Source of the DNA: an uncultured Fidelibacterota bacterium
GTDB taxonomy: Bacteria > Fidelibacterota > Fidelibacteria > Fidelibacterales > Fidelibacteraceae
Assembly: GCA_937862595.1 (NCBI GenBank)
Contig: CALMFL010000114.1
Coordinates: forward strand, 1 to 7,940
DNA: 7,940 nucleotides
Reading direction: 5' to 3'
Shown here one piece after another: positions 5,708-7,940 of the stretch. The notes beneath the pieces were generated by a model, which saw only the letters and a list, made by a program, of their open reading frames with translations, made no database searches and was not told the origin of the DNA. Within the stretch, counting starts at the first letter, position 1. Each line of letters begins with the position of its first letter. Position numbers and translations under genes: made by a program.

Positions 5708-7940
5708 TTAGAAATCAAATAAAAGTGTCCAGTAAAAACGGAAATTATGTCCGACGGTCTTGCTTTCGTCGAACTCGTCATAGCGGATCATATTCAGCGC
5801 ATACACAAGATCGAAGCTCAGGGCGAGCGGGAAGCCGTACCACGAATGCCCGCCGATCCGGGCTTCAAGGCCTACGTCCTGCTTCCAGGAGGGCGCGCTT
5901 TTCCCGAAGGTCCACGCATCCCCGATCTGATGATAGATGCCGAGATAAAGGCTTTCGAGGAAGAAGGGCTCCAGGTTCAGGTCCAGTTTCTTGCTCAGGG
6001 GGAAGCGCAGGGTGGAGGTCAGGATGACCTTATGGCTTCCTTCGATGGTGTAGAAGGGATAGCCTTTCAGGCCGGGCAATCCGCCGGCGAAATAGTTGAA
6101 AAAGCTGTCGATCTCGGTGTTGAACATCGCGCCGGCGTCCAGATTGAACGACAGGGCGCTGTGCTTTGAGCCCGGCAGGGGAATAAACAGGTCGGCATCC
6201 AGGTCAACGCGCGGCGTGTAGTTCTTTGTATAGGTTTCGATGTAGGTTCCGTAATCCGAGACCTTGTAGTCGTCGATGAAAAGATTCAGATCATAGGCCA
6301 GCATCAGCTCGTTGATGCGGAAGCCGCGGGTGGGGGAGATGTTGCTTTGCCAGTGCGGGCGGGTAAAGTCGGCCCGGTAGCGGAATTCGATCCGCTGGCC
6401 CTTGTAGTAGGTGGAAGGGGCGAATTTGATCAGTCCCAGCGAAGGGTCGTTGAATGATCCCTTTATATTTGTCGTGTAGCGGCCGGTGCTTGCCGAGAGC
6501 TCGAAATAATGGAGGCTTCGCCAGGTGTAATGCATGCCGACGGTCGCTTCCTGCAGGTCGAAGCGCACATCCTGCCGCATGGGGTAATAATCGTTGTACA
6601 GGATCGTGTCCAGGCGGTTCAGGCCGACGGCGTACACTTCGGCGTAAAAGCGGGGAAGCCACTGGTTGAAATCCAGATGCGCGTGAATGTCGTAATCGCC
6701 GCGCGCGTTGACGTCCGCCATGGCGAAGAGGTTCATTTTATCAAGGACCTCGTTCTGGTAAAAGATCAGGCCGGCCTTGAGGGCGTCGTAATCGTACTGC
6801 AGGAAGGGCGTAAAGAACAGATCGCTGAATTGATATTCGTAGGGTTTCGTTTCGATCCTGCAGGTGTCGGCACAGGATTGCATGACCGTGGGGAAACGGT
6901 AGTCCTTGTAGACGGCGTTCCCGGCCGGGACCACGGTCCGCGTATCCGTGCGGTACAGCAGAAAGCGGCTTCCCTTGAAAAGAGAATAGCTCAGGGAATC
7001 CGTCGCCGGGTCGACCGCGGGGTACATGGCGGCGCCGGTCACGTTGGTCATGAGCTCGGGAGCGGCGTTGTCGTCAAGCCGGATGCGGTAAATGTTGAAG
7101 ATCCCGGTGCGGTCGGAAGCGAAATACAGGCTTTGGCCGTCCGGCGTGACAAAGGGGGTGCGGTTGTCGTGTTCGGCGCTGAAGATCAGCGGCGATACCT
7201 CGCCGCTTTCGGGGTCGAGCCGGTAAATGTCGCGGCCGTGATTGACCGCCATGTCAAAGTAGATGCCGCTGCCGTCCGGGCGGGCGTGCATGATGAAGAT
7301 CTGTTCGCCGTGGCTGAAGCGGGTCAGGTCGGTCATGATGTCGTTTTCCGGGTCATAACGGTAGATGTTATGGGTCCCGTCATGGACGCGGATCACGTAC
7401 AGGCGGCCGTCCCTGTCCGCGGTCACGGAGTAGATGCGGGCGTCTTTCGTCAGCCGGGTCAGTTTTTCGCTCTCAAAATCGTAGGCCATGAGATCGAACC
7501 AGGTGGATCCGTAGAGATTGGACTTCTGACGCTGGGCGAAATAAAGGGTCTTGCCGTCCGGGGACCAGGCAACGTTCCCGCGCACGCGGTCCCTGGAGAT
7601 CTTTTTCGCTTTCCCGTCCTCGAGGGCATAAAGAAAATTGTAGCTGATGTAATCGTATCCCGTGCTCGACTGGAACACAAAACGCGATCCGTCGGGGGAG
7701 TAGGAAGGCAGGAAATTCCCGGGTCCCTGATCGAAGAGAACGTCCCCTTCCTTCAGGTTTTCGCGGATCGTGGCGGTCCGGTTCAGGTAGTCGGCGCCGA
7801 TCTGATCGGAGAAATCCCGGTACAGGTCCTTTCCCGCGATGCCGGTCACGTCGCGGAGTATCTTGTCAAAGGAAAGCCGGAGTTTGTTTTTCGCGGCCCG
7901 GGCGATATCGGCATGGATCCTGCTGCCGTAACTTTCCGCC
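5708..7940 (-). CDS. TolB/PD40-like beta-propeller fused to an Omp85-like outer-membrane barrel (5' end outside window)
   Basis: The frame stays open to the right edge, giving about 743 visible residues and no visible start; a GTG at 7849-7847 is internal. Numbering from the edge, residues 1-75 look like the helical end of an upstream domain, perhaps a peptidase MA-like metallopeptidase (weak inference from the FDKILRDVTG stretch). Residues about 76-345 carry six propeller-type blades: SYSPDGSRFVF (79-89), AWSPDGKTLYF (124-134), TADRDGRLYV, ARPDGSGIYF, VTPDGQSLYF (264-273) and a degenerate sixth. A CxxxC pair (356, 360) sits in the linker. From about 370 to the end is a beta-rich barrel with SPTRGFRI and GGLPGLKGY (619-627), resembling the RGF/RGY loop motif of Omp85 proteins, followed by a strand like S-LRFPL, and a C-terminal Phe. 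It is therefore probably an outer-membrane protein with a propeller that would be periplasmic. Substrate and role are unknown. It is followed after 13 bases by the DUF5683-like gene. Confidence 0.8.
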   Translation of the reverse strand, partial: AESYGSRIHADIARAAKNKLRLSFDKILRDVTGIAGKDLYRDFSDQIGADYLNRTATIRENLKEGDVLFDQGPGNFLPSYSPDGSRFVFQSSTGYDYISYNFLYALEDGKAKKISRDRVRGNVAWSPDGKTLYFAQRQKSNLYGSTWFDLMAYDFESEKLTRLTKDARIYSVTADRDGRLYVIRVHDGTHNIYRYDPENDIMTDLTRFSHGEQIFIMHARPDGSGIYFDMAVNHGRDIYRLDPESGEVSPLIFSAEHDNRTPFVTPDGQSLYFASDRTGIFNIYRIRLDDNAAPELMTNVTGAAMYPAVDPATDSLSYSLFKGSRFLLYRTDTRTVVPAGNAVYKDYRFPTVMQSCADTCRIETKPYEYQFSDLFFTPFLQYDYDALKAGLIFYQNEVLDKMNLFAMADVNARGDYDIHAHLDFNQWLPRFYAEVYAVGLNRLDTILYNDYYPMRQDVRFDLQEATVGMHYTWRSLHYFELSASTGRYTTNIKGSFNDPSLGLIKFAPSTYYKGQRIEFRYRADFTRPHWQSNISPTRGFRINELMLAYDLNLFIDDYKVSDYGTYIETYTKNYTPRVDLDADLFIPLPGSKHSALSFNLDAGAMFNTEIDSFFNYFAGGLPGLKGYPFYTIEGSHKVILTSTLRFPLSKKLDLNLEPFFLESLYLGIYHQIGDAWTFGKSAPSWKQDVGLEARIGGHSWYGFPLALSFDLVYALNMIRYDEFDESKTVGHNFRFYWTLLFDF

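Noticed and set aside
5695..5781. Upstream ATG start for the DUF5683-like gene
   Set aside because: It would put 29 non-signal residues in front of a clear signal peptide and overlap the barrel gene.
5008..6027. 339-codon plus-strand open frame
   Set aside because: It runs opposite the DUF5683-like gene and the barrel gene across their junction. Its translation is Arg-rich and has no recognisable domain or signal, so I take it as a chance antisense frame.
7847..7849. GTG as the start of the propeller-barrel gene
   Set aside because: The frame stays open to the right edge, with coherent coding sequence upstream of it, so this is an internal Val codon.

Overview
All recognisable genes lie on the minus strand, so the window reads from right to left. 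It looks like one compact bacterial cell-envelope cluster. The organism is a diderm: there are a BamD-type lipoprotein, an Omp85-like barrel and outer-membrane-style proteins ending in aromatic residues. The DUF5683-like gene and the propeller-barrel fusion remind me of the Fibrobacteres-Chlorobi-Bacteroidetes neighbourhood or candidate phyla such as Marinimicrobia. That placement is an inference from gene style, not a measurement.

In transcription order: (1) the 3' part of a large protein with a six-bladed TolB/PD40-like propeller followed by an Omp85-like beta-barrel, its N-terminus beyond the right edge (7940-5708); (2) a secreted DUF5683-like protein (5694-4912); (3) a BamD-like TPR lipoprotein (4898-4122); (4) nadD (4125-3538); (5) a Na+/Ca2+ exchanger of the YrbG type (3534-2599); (6) a class I SAM-dependent methyltransferase (2597-1872); (7) ftsE (1875-1165); (8) ftsX (1168-290); (9) the first 79 codons of a NamZ/DUF1343 lipoprotein, an exo-N-acetylmuramidase family, cut by the left edge (239-1).

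Spacing is extremely tight. Three junctions are 4-base ATGA overlaps (bamD/nadD, methyltransferase/ftsE, ftsE/ftsX), two are 1 and 3 bases, two are 13 bases, and the largest gap is 50 bases. I see no terminator or convincing promoter anywhere, so the window is most simply the middle of one operon. Functionally it combines outer-membrane biogenesis (Omp85-like barrel, BamD), housekeeping (NAD synthesis, ion exchange), and division-linked peptidoglycan remodelling (FtsEX with a muramidase-family lipoprotein directly downstream).

I found no RNA gene, mobile element, CRISPR array or DNA-level repeat. No component is clearly a new system. The most interesting points are the propeller-Omp85 fusion next to BamD, and the NamZ-type gene in the position directly after ftsX.
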